From NCBI GenBank assembly GCA_027069035.1, contig JALXFI010000202.1, positions 1-6,073 of the forward strand: a stretch of 6,073 nt of DNA, in the 5' to 3' direction. The stretch comes from a bacterium. Its GTDB lineage: Bacteria; Desulfobacterota; GWC2-55-46; S146-80; JALXFI01. The notes under the pieces are model-generated. The model was not told the origin of the DNA, made no database searches, and was given only the letters and a program-made list of their open reading frames with translations. Positions 1-5,406 of the stretch are shown piece after piece (the first letter of the stretch is position 1; each line of letters begins with the position of its first letter). The position numbers and the translations under genes are program-made.

Positions 1-117
1 CACCGTACCGGTTATGTACGCCTCAAAAGAAAAATCGCCTGCGGCCTTGCATTTAAAGCGTCTTGCCAATTTGCCCAAAAACCTATCTCTGTTTTTGGGC
101 AAGATACCAACTTTCAT
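1..117 (-). CDS. Possible start of an unidentified gene, cut by the left edge
   Basis: On the minus strand an ATG at 117-115 opens a frame that stays open to base 1, giving 39 visible residues beginning MKVGILPKNRDRFLGKL. It is basic at the N-terminus and has no family motif I recognise. It lies 23 bp after the stop of the ArgA-like gene and in the same direction, which fits an operon partner. The frame is also open upstream, and a GTG at 144-142 would overlap the TGA of the previous gene by four bases (GTGA), a common coupled arrangement. Against it: neither start has a clear Shine-Dalgarno sequence, and a strong inverted repeat (71-102) falls inside the frame. It could be a real N-terminus or a chance open frame. 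Only sequence to the left can decide. Confidence 0.35.
   Translation of the reverse strand, partial: MKVGILPKNRDRFLGKLARRFKCKAAGDFSFEAYITGTV
71..102. repeat. Perfect 12-bp inverted repeat (hairpin, 8-nt loop)
   Basis: TTGCCCAAAAAC (71-82) and GTTTTTGGGCAA (91-102) are exact reverse complements separated by eight bases. The stem could form in DNA or RNA. It lies 39-70 bp downstream of the ArgA-like stop codon, so it might act as a 3' mRNA stabiliser or weak terminator. No T-run follows on either strand, so it is not a standard intrinsic terminator. A TCTTGCC at 61-67 could compete for the GGCAAGA at 98-104, allowing an alternative pairing. If the left-edge frame is a real gene, the hairpin lies in its early codons. 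Confidence 0.6.
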
Positions 118-140
118 AATAAGCGGAGAGAATAAAAAAC

Positions 141-590
141 TCACAGGTCTTTAATCACCGCCGTTTCATCACACTCCGGAAACTTTTTGCATGTTATACA
201 GTCCTGCCATATTTTTTGAGGAAGAAGCGATTTATCTGCCTCTCTAAAATCAAGTTTTTTAAAAAAATCAGGGATATAGGTTAGGGCAAAAACCCTTTTA
301 ACACCCAACTCCTGAGCATCCTTAAGACACCTTTCCACAAGCGTCTTCCCTATGCCCCGTCCCCTTGAATCATCCCTTACCGCAAGTGAACGCACTTCGG
401 CAAGCGTCTCGCCTGAAATATGCAATGCGCATACGCCGGCAAGGGTATTGCCTGTATAAAAGACAAAATAATCCCGCAGTGACCTGCATATCTCATCCAC
501 CGACCTTTTGAGCATATACTCTTTACGCGCATAGATATCGATAAGCCCATGAATGTTTTTTGCATCCTTTATTATCGCCCTTCTTATCAT
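141..590 (-). CDS. argA: GNAT N-acetyltransferase, short ArgA-type (N-acetylglutamate synthase-like)
   Basis: The predicted product is a 149-residue cytoplasmic acetyltransferase. By family resemblance it transfers acetyl from acetyl-CoA to the alpha-amino group of glutamate, the first step of arginine biosynthesis. The N-terminus MIRRAIIKDA is typical of GNAT proteins. AEVRSLAV (64-71) is the core beta strand, and RGRGIGKTLV (76-85) is the acetyl-CoA pyrophosphate-binding loop. RVFALTY and DFF (99-110) and the C-terminal LPQKIWQDC with C131, C134, C140 and DET resemble the short stand-alone NAGS group, which lacks the amino-acid-kinase domain of classical ArgA. The length fits that group (about 150-170). 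The ATG start is supported by the canonical N-terminus, although the ribosome site is weak (GGG only). No arginine-pathway neighbour is visible, so the substrate is inferred. The GNAT fold is near certain and glutamate specificity is likely. Confidence 0.8.
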   Translation of the reverse strand: MIRRAIIKDAKNIHGLIDIYARKEYMLKRSVDEICRSLRDYFVFYTGNTLAGVCALHISGETLAEVRSLAVRDDSRGRGIGKTLVERCLKDAQELGVKRVFALTYIPDFFKKLDFREADKSLLPQKIWQDCITCKKFPECDETAVIKDL

Positions 591-591
591 T

Positions 592-611
592 ATTATACCC
601 TGTTTGAACAG
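592..611 (-). promoter_or_regulatory. TATAAT box and 12-bp dyad just upstream of the ArgA-like gene
   Basis: Read on the minus strand, a perfect TATAAT (597-592) lies one base before the ATG. Just upstream is the dyad CTGTTCAAACAG (611-600), with 5-bp arms and a 2-base centre. If TATAAT were a -10 box, transcription would start at or inside the first codons, so the message would be nearly leaderless. That position and the lack of a well-spaced -35 make a chance match quite possible. The dyad could be an operator, but I do not recognise the regulator. Confidence 0.25.
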
Positions 612-634
612 TTTAATTAGTTTTCATCCTGAAA

Positions 635-744
635 GGGTTTTTTTTCGCAACTCTAAAGTCAATCTTCAGGTTTGTTTGTGCGGCATACTAAAAAGTATGC
701 CTCCGCTCAAACCTTTGATTTCCTTGACCTTGCAAAAAACTCCT
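635..744. repeat. Structured intergenic repeat, copy L (inverted relative to copy R)
   Basis: This stretch folds into one long imperfect hairpin. Pairings from outside in are 640-645 with 734-739 (T-run and A-run), GCAA 647-650 with TTGC 730-733, GTCAA 658-662 with TTGAC 724-728, AGGTTTG 668-674 with CAAACCT 708-714, and GGCATACT 682-689 with AGTATGCC 694-701 around an AAAA loop. Its reverse complement aligns with the copy at 787-934: both have CAAGGTCAAGGAA, then a short hairpin with a TTTT loop, then GAAGATT, then GAC. The copies have drifted, with a near 13-base gap between the GAAGATT and GAC boxes. No coding potential stands out. The 20-bp end repeat of the other copy is absent here. It may be a transposable or REP-like repeat, or a structured RNA element. 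Confidence 0.7.
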
Positions 745-745
745 C

Positions 746-764
746 TCGGCACGAGTCGTTCCGA
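746..764. repeat. 19-bp near-perfect palindrome
   Basis: TCGGCACGAGTCGTTCCGA is a palindrome around base 755 with a single mismatched pair (750/760). It sits directly beside copy L of the structured repeat and may be part of it, since the two would form adjacent hairpins. It is more GC-rich than its surroundings. It could also be a protein-binding site. There is no T-run to make it a terminator. Confidence 0.45.
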
Positions 765-786
765 CCTTTACGAATTGAAAACATAT

Positions 787-934
787 TTAGTGTCCCTCCA
801 TAAATGAGAAAGTTTGTCCAAGGTCAAGGAAGGCGAAGATTTTAACCACAGGAATGCTTTTTAGCATTTTGAAGATTAAAATCTGAGCCTGACAAAGAGA
901 TTGGGCAAAACAGCCATTTATGGAGGGACACTAA
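787..934. mobile_element. 148-bp MITE-like or REP-like element with 20-bp terminal inverted repeats (copy R)
   Basis: The ends are exact 20-bp inverted repeats: 787-806 matches the reverse complement of 915-934 (core TAGTGTCCCTCCATAAATG). The inside also pairs: 813-821 with 901-909 (one G-T), 823-825 with 891-893, AGGC 831-834 with GCCT 887-890, AGATTTTAA 837-845 with TTAAAATCT 876-884, and AATGCT 853-858 with AGCATT 863-868. The whole unit can therefore form one long hairpin. It has no open frame of its own, as expected of a non-autonomous element. The right end enters the recN frame and supplies its stop. I see no target-site duplication: the six flanking bases differ on the two sides. The inverted repeat is certain, and the mobile-element label is an inference from its shape and the related copy nearby. 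Confidence 0.6.
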
Positions 935-2576
935 GGAGCATCTCTTTTGCATGTTCCCTTACCTTATCCGTAATGCGCTCTCCTCCAAGCATCCTCGAAA
1001 GTTCTTCAACGCGTTCGGTTTTATCAAGGAGATCAACCCTTGTCTGCGTACGCCCATCCTCTTCAAATTTTACAACACGATAATGATGGTCGGCGTATGA
1101 TGCAATCTGAGGCAGATGGGTTATGGAAAAGACCTGATGTTTTTTTGACAGATATTTAAGCCTCTTTCCAACACTACCGGCAATCCTTCCGCCTATGCCG
1201 CTGTCGATCTCATCAAAGATAAGAGACGGGACATCGGTAAGTTTAGACACCACTTTAAAGGCAAGCATTATCCTTGAAAGCTCTCCTCCCGATGCTATAT
1301 TTGAAAGGGGTTTAGGCATCTCGCCGGGGTTGGCCGAAATATAAAACTCAACATCGTCGATACCTTTATCCCCAAGTTGTTTCTTATTTATAACAACCTC
1401 AAAAAGAGCCTTCCCCATACCTATACAGGAGAGTTCCGAATGAAGACCTTTTTTCAACGACAATGCGGCTTTTTTACGCATTGTCGAGAGCTTTTCCGCC
1501 TTGCAGCCGGCCTCTGACCTAAGTTCCCCTGCCTTATCTCTTAAAGTTTTCAGTTTTTCCTCATTATCCTCTATATCCTTTAACTCATCTTTGATATGGT
1601 CTCCAAAGACAATTATATCCGAAACAGTATCGCCATATTTCTTTTTAAGAGAAGATATAAGGGCAAGCCTGTCCTCTACCCTTACAAGCTCCGCAGGGTC
1701 AAGTTCCACCTTGCCGGAGTGCTCTCTGAGCTGTAAGGCGGTATCTTCTAATTCATAGATAACATCCTGAAGGCTTTTTGCAAACGGTAAAAGGGCGTCA
1801 TCAAAAGATGATACCTTATCAAGCTGTTTACGTATCCTTTCAAGCTCTTCAAGAATAGAATTGTCTCTGGAATATATAGAATCATAGCCGTCTCTTACCG
1901 CAGCCAGGATCAATTCACCGTGACGAAGCCTCTCTTTTTCTTTCTTTAGTATTTCGTCCTCGCCTTCACTAAGCCCTGCTTTTTCAATCTCAGCCAACTG
2001 AAACTTTAGAAACTCCTCTCTGTTAAGTTTCTCTTTTTCAAGTGCCTCAAGACGGCTCAGCTCCTTTTCAATAACAGACAACTCTTTAAATATCTCAGCC
2101 ATCTCTTCTCTCAAATCCAAAAGCCCTCCGCAACTGTCCAAAAGCTCAATGTGCATAGACGGTTTAAGAAGTTTTTGGTGCTCATGTTGCCCATAAATAT
2201 CAACAAGTCCCTCACAGAGGGATTTTAAAATGCCAATGGTCGCAATCTCCCCGTTAACATACACCCTTCCGCGGCCTTTTCTGCTCAATATACGTTTTAT
2301 AAGAAGCGTATCGTTTTTTTTAAATCCTTTCTCTTTAAGCGCACCCTGAAAAAATGCATTGTCCGATATATCAAAAAGGCCTTCAATACAGGCATCTTCC
2401 TCGCCTGTCCTTATCATGTCAGGTGATATCCTGTCTCCCATAAGGAGTTTTAAAGCATCTATAATGATGGATTTACCCGCCCCTGTCTCTCCGGTAAGCA
2501 CATTAAGGCCCGAAGAGAATGTAAGGCTAAGCTCCTTTATTATAGCGAAATTTTCAATACGGAGTTCAAGAAGCAT
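918..2576 (-). CDS. recN: DNA repair protein RecN
   Basis: RecN is an SMC-like ATPase that acts early in recombinational repair of double-strand breaks and promotes DNA-end cohesion with RecA. The 552 residues match the usual length of about 550. Visible parts are the Walker A loop GETGAGKS (29-36), the RecN hallmark YGQHEHQ (128-134), a charged Glu/Lys/Leu-rich coiled-coil middle (about 155-375), the ABC signature NIASGGELSRIMLA (426-439), Walker B with SLIFDEIDSGIGG (451-463), and the switch histidine in ITHLPQ (485-490). The ATG is preceded by a modest GGATAAGAG site. It follows nadK by 32 bp, a frequent pairing, so the two are probably co-transcribed. The last codons (SVPP and TAA) lie within the terminal repeat of the 787-934 element. 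The loss appears harmless because family members end near here anyway. I see no LexA-like box upstream. Confidence 0.97.
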   Translation of the reverse strand: MLLELRIENFAIIKELSLTFSSGLNVLTGETGAGKSIIIDALKLLMGDRISPDMIRTGEEDACIEGLFDISDNAFFQGALKEKGFKKNDTLLIKRILSRKGRGRVYVNGEIATIGILKSLCEGLVDIYGQHEHQKLLKPSMHIELLDSCGGLLDLREEMAEIFKELSVIEKELSRLEALEKEKLNREEFLKFQLAEIEKAGLSEGEDEILKKEKERLRHGELILAAVRDGYDSIYSRDNSILEELERIRKQLDKVSSFDDALLPFAKSLQDVIYELEDTALQLREHSGKVELDPAELVRVEDRLALISSLKKKYGDTVSDIIVFGDHIKDELKDIEDNEEKLKTLRDKAGELRSEAGCKAEKLSTMRKKAALSLKKGLHSELSCIGMGKALFEVVINKKQLGDKGIDDVEFYISANPGEMPKPLSNIASGGELSRIMLAFKVVSKLTDVPSLIFDEIDSGIGGRIAGSVGKRLKYLSKKHQVFSITHLPQIASYADHHYRVVKFEEDGRTQTRVDLLDKTERVEELSRMLGGERITDKVREHAKEMLLSVPP

Positions 2577-2608
2577 CTCTTATCCAATTCCCTGTATAAA
2601 TCTAATCC

Positions 2609-3457
2609 CTATGAGCCCCATCCAAGTTTTTCTCTCAACACCTCAAAATAACCCCTTGCAGGCGATTTTATAAGACTAAGATAATTGGCCGCCCTTGTTA
2701 TCCTGATTATATCATCCGGTTTTAAAGGAAAGCCCACCTGTCCATCAAGGGTAAGAAGGACGTCACTTTCAGGGGTTTTAAGGGTAATCTCAATCGTTAC
2801 ATCATCGGGCAAAACTATAGGCCTGTTTGTAAGGGTAAAAGAACAAATGGGGGAAATGATTACAGAGTCAAGGGATGGCGAGACAATAGGCCCTCCGGCT
2901 GAAAGCGAATAAGCGGTAGAACCGGTCGGGGTGGCTACAATAAGTCCGTCCGAACGGTATGTAGTTACATACTCTCCGTTTATCTTTGTCTCAAGGTCTA
3001 TTATTCGGGCAAGGGTTCCTTTATTTACCACTGCGTCATTTAGCACTGTATAAACGGCCACCTCTTCCCCCCACCTGAAGACCTTTGTACACAACATCAT
3101 CCTCTTTTCACATTCAAAATCCCCTTTAATGACCTTTTCCATAACATTATAGATCTCGTCTCTTGTTATCTCGGTAAGAAAACCAAGGCTGCCCAGATTA
3201 ACGCCAAGGATAGGCACATCATTAAGCCCTATCAGCCTTGCGGCGCTAAGGAGTGTGCCGTCGCCTCCAAGCACGATAAGAAGATCAATGAGCTCAGGCA
3301 TATCATTTTTGTTATAGCCTTTTTTAAAACCGGTCTGAGATGCAAGATCATTATCAATAAAAACCTGAACATCCTTTGTGCCAAGCCATTTAAGGAGACT
3401 TACCGCCTCTTCCACCGCCTCCTTCTTGTTGTGTTTTATAATTATCCCTATCTTCAA
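2609..3457 (-). CDS. nadK: NAD kinase (ATP/polyphosphate-NAD kinase)
   Basis: NadK phosphorylates the 2'-hydroxyl of the adenosine ribose of NAD to make NADP, the only de novo route to NADP, in the cytoplasm. The 282 residues fit the family. The motifs run in order: MKIGIIIK at the N-terminus, the GGDGT motif in IVLGGDGTLL (61-70), NLGSLGFLTE (87-96), LND (139-141), the nucleotide-binding SDGLIVATPTGSTAYSLSAG (169-188), NRPIVLP (211-217) and LDGQ (237-240). All key residues are present. The start is TTG: a TAA lies directly before it in frame and no ATG exists until residue 53, which would cut off part of the fold, so TTG at 3457-3455 is the only good choice. The ribosome site is weak (GGGATG about 9 bases upstream), so translation may be modest. 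It lies 59 bp after the exporter permease and 32 bp before recN. Confidence 0.97.
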   Translation of the reverse strand: MKIGIIIKHNKKEAVEEAVSLLKWLGTKDVQVFIDNDLASQTGFKKGYNKNDMPELIDLLIVLGGDGTLLSAARLIGLNDVPILGVNLGSLGFLTEITRDEIYNVMEKVIKGDFECEKRMMLCTKVFRWGEEVAVYTVLNDAVVNKGTLARIIDLETKINGEYVTTYRSDGLIVATPTGSTAYSLSAGGPIVSPSLDSVIISPICSFTLTNRPIVLPDDVTIEITLKTPESDVLLTLDGQVGFPLKPDDIIRITRAANYLSLIKSPARGYFEVLREKLGWGS

Positions 3458-3516
3458 TTATGTCATCCCATCATTTATTCTTATAACTATTGAGTCAGCT
3501 CAGTAAATTAAGGACA

Positions 3517-4281
3517 CTATTTAAAATCCCTCTTTTGAAAGATCAATATAGAGATCACAATAAGCATTGCAGAGTATAAAATACCATAAAGTGTTGAAAA
3601 AAGGATAAAAGAATTATCGACACCGCTGCCGTAAACAACAAACCCTTTAATATTGAAATTCTCAAGATTCGGCAATGCGTAATATATCAAAGAAGAAAGT
3701 TTTTTGGCAAAAAGACTGTCCGCCTTTGAACCAAAGAACTTTATATCCTCGGTCAAGTGACCTATAACATAAAACGAGAGCGTAAAGATGGCGCTAAGGG
3801 TGGGAGTGGAAAAGCAAGAAAAGAGCATAGCTATCGATGTTATCAGCACAAACTCCATAAATATAAGAAAAACGGCCTTGAACAATAGAACGTTTATAAC
3901 CCAACCCGTAAGATAGACCACGCCTACCAATCCTGCCGTCATAACGGCAAGGTTTAAGACAAGTGTAATAAGCAATCCAAAAAATTTGCCTATAAGAAAC
4001 TCGTACCTTTTTATAGGTTTTGATAGAATCGTATATATAGTCCTCCTGTCGATCTCCTTATAAACAAGGCCGATGCCAAGGAATATGGCCATCATAACCC
4101 CAAAGATGTTTATCGCGGCAAGCCCGATATTTATGATTATCCTCACCTGCTCTCCAAATGTAAGTGTGCTGAGCACGGCGGAAAGGCCTATAATAAGAAC
4201 GGCAAATATCAGAAGGTTATAGAGTATCCTATCCCTTATACACTCCTTAAAGGTATTGAGCGCTATAGCGACGATCTTCAT
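3517..4281 (-). CDS. ABC-2 type transporter permease
   Basis: This is a 254-residue inner-membrane protein that forms the channel of an ABC exporter with the ATPase encoded just before it. Hydrophobic segments lie at about 19-40, 48-75, 101-125, 130-158, 159-176 and 226-248, giving roughly six helices. Between the second and third is the charged loop YKEIDRRTIYTILSKPIKR (74-92), a recognisable feature of NosY/ABC-2 permeases, thought to meet the ATPase. There is no signal peptide, and the C-terminus is short and basic (FQKRDFK). The ATG overlaps the ATPase stop as ATGA, and a GGAGG sits 10 bases upstream, so translation is coupled. Substrate cannot be read from the sequence. Copper-enzyme maturation (NosFY-like), lipids, peptides or drugs are all possible, and no nos genes are present to favour the first. 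The stop TAG begins the string TAGTGTCC, which also starts the terminal repeat near recN. Confidence 0.88.
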   Translation of the reverse strand: MKIVAIALNTFKECIRDRILYNLLIFAVLIIGLSAVLSTLTFGEQVRIIINIGLAAINIFGVMMAIFLGIGLVYKEIDRRTIYTILSKPIKRYEFLIGKFFGLLITLVLNLAVMTAGLVGVVYLTGWVINVLLFKAVFLIFMEFVLITSIAMLFSCFSTPTLSAIFTLSFYVIGHLTEDIKFFGSKADSLFAKKLSSLIYYALPNLENFNIKGFVVYGSGVDNSFILFSTLYGILYSAMLIVISILIFQKRDFK

Positions 4282-5195
4282 CTCTTACCAGCCTCCTTCA
4301 TAAAATACTCCTCTAACGACGGCCTCTGGGGGATAAGAGAGTAAAGCCTGCCGCCGCTGCTTTGTATGATATCAACAACCTTTTCCGCATCTTCCTCCTT
4401 CTCAACACTGAGCAGAAGGCTCTCGTCTCTTTTTATAACCCTTTCGACAAGAGGTTCCATCTCCTTAAGCACACTCTCGGAAATGCCACGGGCGGTTATT
4501 TCAATACTCTTTATATGGCCGCCCAAAAGTTCTTCTATATTGCCGACAGATCTAAGCCTGCCTTTAACAAGTATGCCAACCCTGTCGCATACCATCTCTA
4601 CATCGGGTAGTATATGGGTTGAAAAAAAGACCGTTTTCCCTTCATCACGCAATTTCAATATCACATCCCTTACCTCTTTTCTTCCAACCGGATCAAGGCC
4701 CGACATAGGCTCATCAAATATTACAAGCTCAGGGTCACTGAGCAGCGCCTGAGCAATTCCTATCCTCTGAGTCATCCCCTTGGAGTAGCGCCTAAGCTGA
4801 AGGTCTCCGGCGCCTTTTAATCCAACAAGAGAAAGTATATCCTTTATCTTTGCCTTTCTATCACGTTTAGGCATTTTTATAAGCTGGGCATAAAAATGGA
4901 GGAACTCTTCTCCCTTCAGATAATCATAAAAATAGGGATTTTCGGGCAGAAAACCCAGTCTCCGTTTTACCGAAACATCTCCAAGGGGAGAACCCATTAT
5001 CCACGCATCGCCCCTTGTAGGGTATATAAGCCCCATAAGTATCTTTATCGTTGTCGTCTTGCCTGCGCCGTTCGGACCAAGGAAACCGAATATCTCACCT
5101 TTTTTTACCTCAAGATCAAGACCCTCAAGGGCAGTGACCTTACGCCCCCTAAAACCCACCTTAAAGACCTTTGTAAGTGATTTTGTTTTAATCAT
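4278..5195 (-). CDS. ABC transporter ATP-binding protein (ABC-2 exporter type)
   Basis: This is a 305-residue cytoplasmic ATPase that would power the permease encoded next. Motifs, numbered from the chosen start: Walker A GPNGAGKTT (40-48), the Q-loop region GFLPENPYFYDYL (81-93), the signature YSKGMTQRIGIAQAL (137-151), Walker B LVIFDEP (157-163), D-loop SGLDP (165-169) and the switch histidine in FFSTHIL (190-196). The C-terminus has an extra domain of about 85 residues ending in SLEEYFM, usual for this CcmA/NosF-like family. The classic Q-loop glutamine is Glu85 and the signature is YSKGM rather than LSGGQ, both common in this branch. The start was set at ATG 5195-5193 because AGGAGAGAA lies properly spaced before it and MIKTKSLTKVF is the usual N-terminus. 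A GTG at 5228 would add eleven residues that cover the ribosome site. A TPR protein gene precedes it by 211 bp. Confidence 0.93.
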   Translation of the reverse strand: MIKTKSLTKVFKVGFRGRKVTALEGLDLEVKKGEIFGFLGPNGAGKTTTIKILMGLIYPTRGDAWIMGSPLGDVSVKRRLGFLPENPYFYDYLKGEEFLHFYAQLIKMPKRDRKAKIKDILSLVGLKGAGDLQLRRYSKGMTQRIGIAQALLSDPELVIFDEPMSGLDPVGRKEVRDVILKLRDEGKTVFFSTHILPDVEMVCDRVGILVKGRLRSVGNIEELLGGHIKSIEITARGISESVLKEMEPLVERVIKRDESLLLSVEKEEDAEKVVDIIQSSGGRLYSLIPQRPSLEEYFMKEAGKR

Positions 5196-5200
5196 ACATC

Positions 5201-5209
5201 TTCTCTCCT
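5201..5209 (-). promoter_or_regulatory. Ribosome binding site that sets the ABC ATPase start
   Basis: Minus-strand AGGAGAGAA lies five bases before the ATG at 5195-5193. A nearer ATG at 5199-5197 is in another frame and stops after three codons. The upstream GTG at 5228 has no purine-rich site of its own. This favours the 305-residue form of the protein. Confidence 0.7.
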
Positions 5210-5304
5210 GCCTTTTTGCATTTAACACAAAATCAAAAATTCAAAACTGCTTTTCACATCCTGCATGAGTTATCTGCCTTTTCCGCGTAAATCTGTCTAT
5301 AAAA

Positions 5305-5343
5305 ACATTTGGCCGCGAATAAATGTGGATGAACACGGATTAT
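5305..5343. repeat. Intergenic repeat-like block with about 10-bp period
   Basis: The block after GGCCGC reads as near-decamers: GAATAAATGTG, GATGAACACG, GATTA. This resembles the GAATGAACGCG / GATGAACACGG type of intergenic repeat found in many unrelated bacterial genomes; that comparison is from memory. ACATTT (5305-5310) and AAATGT (5321-5326) also make a 6-bp stem with a 10-base loop over its left part. Only one block is visible here, so the claim that it is a dispersed repeat needs the rest of the genome. Confidence 0.4.
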
Positions 5344-5406
5344 CAGTTTGTTCTGTATAAAACAGTGGCATATTTTTGGTATGTGACCTGCAATCCGTTT
5401 ACTCTT

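Larger units (their letters stand above)
5196..5406. other. Non-coding spacer between the TPR gene and the exporter operon
   Basis: This 211-bp gap carries no credible gene on either strand. Reading the minus strand, it probably holds the promoter for the ABC-nadK-recN block, but I cannot name a -35/-10 pair with confidence: several AT-rich candidates exist and none is well spaced and well matched. It contains the repeat-like sequence described at 5305-5343 and a weak dyad CTGT(5 nt)ACAG at 5353-5365. No terminator with a T-run follows the TPR gene, so read-through into the operon is possible. Confidence 0.5.

Noticed and set aside
1..135. Plus-strand open frame at the left edge
   Set aside because: It has no start codon in the window, its residues look random, and all supported genes nearby are on the other strand.
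600..611. CTGTTCAAACAG as a LexA/SOS box
   Set aside because: It does not match the E. coli CTG-N10-CAG or Bacillus GAAC-N4-GTTC forms, and it precedes the ArgA-like gene, not recN.
635..701. Hairpin plus T-run as an intrinsic terminator for recN
   Set aside because: Read in the recN direction (minus strand), the stem is followed by mixed sequence and then an A-run; the T-run is on the opposite strand.
553..807. Plus-strand 84-residue frame with a hydrophobic start
   Set aside because: Its start is antisense to the first codons of the ArgA-like gene and the rest runs through the hairpin repeats. It has no family motif and its hydrophobic part is a by-product of AT-rich sequence.
3488..3507. 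TGAGTCAGCTCA near-palindrome between permease and nadK
   Set aside because: The arms are only four bases with a four-base centre. It is too weak to claim as a site or terminator.
5196..5228. Longer ABC ATPase start at GTG 5228
   Set aside because: The added residues are encoded by the ribosome binding site of the ATG at 5195 and do not look like the family N-terminus.
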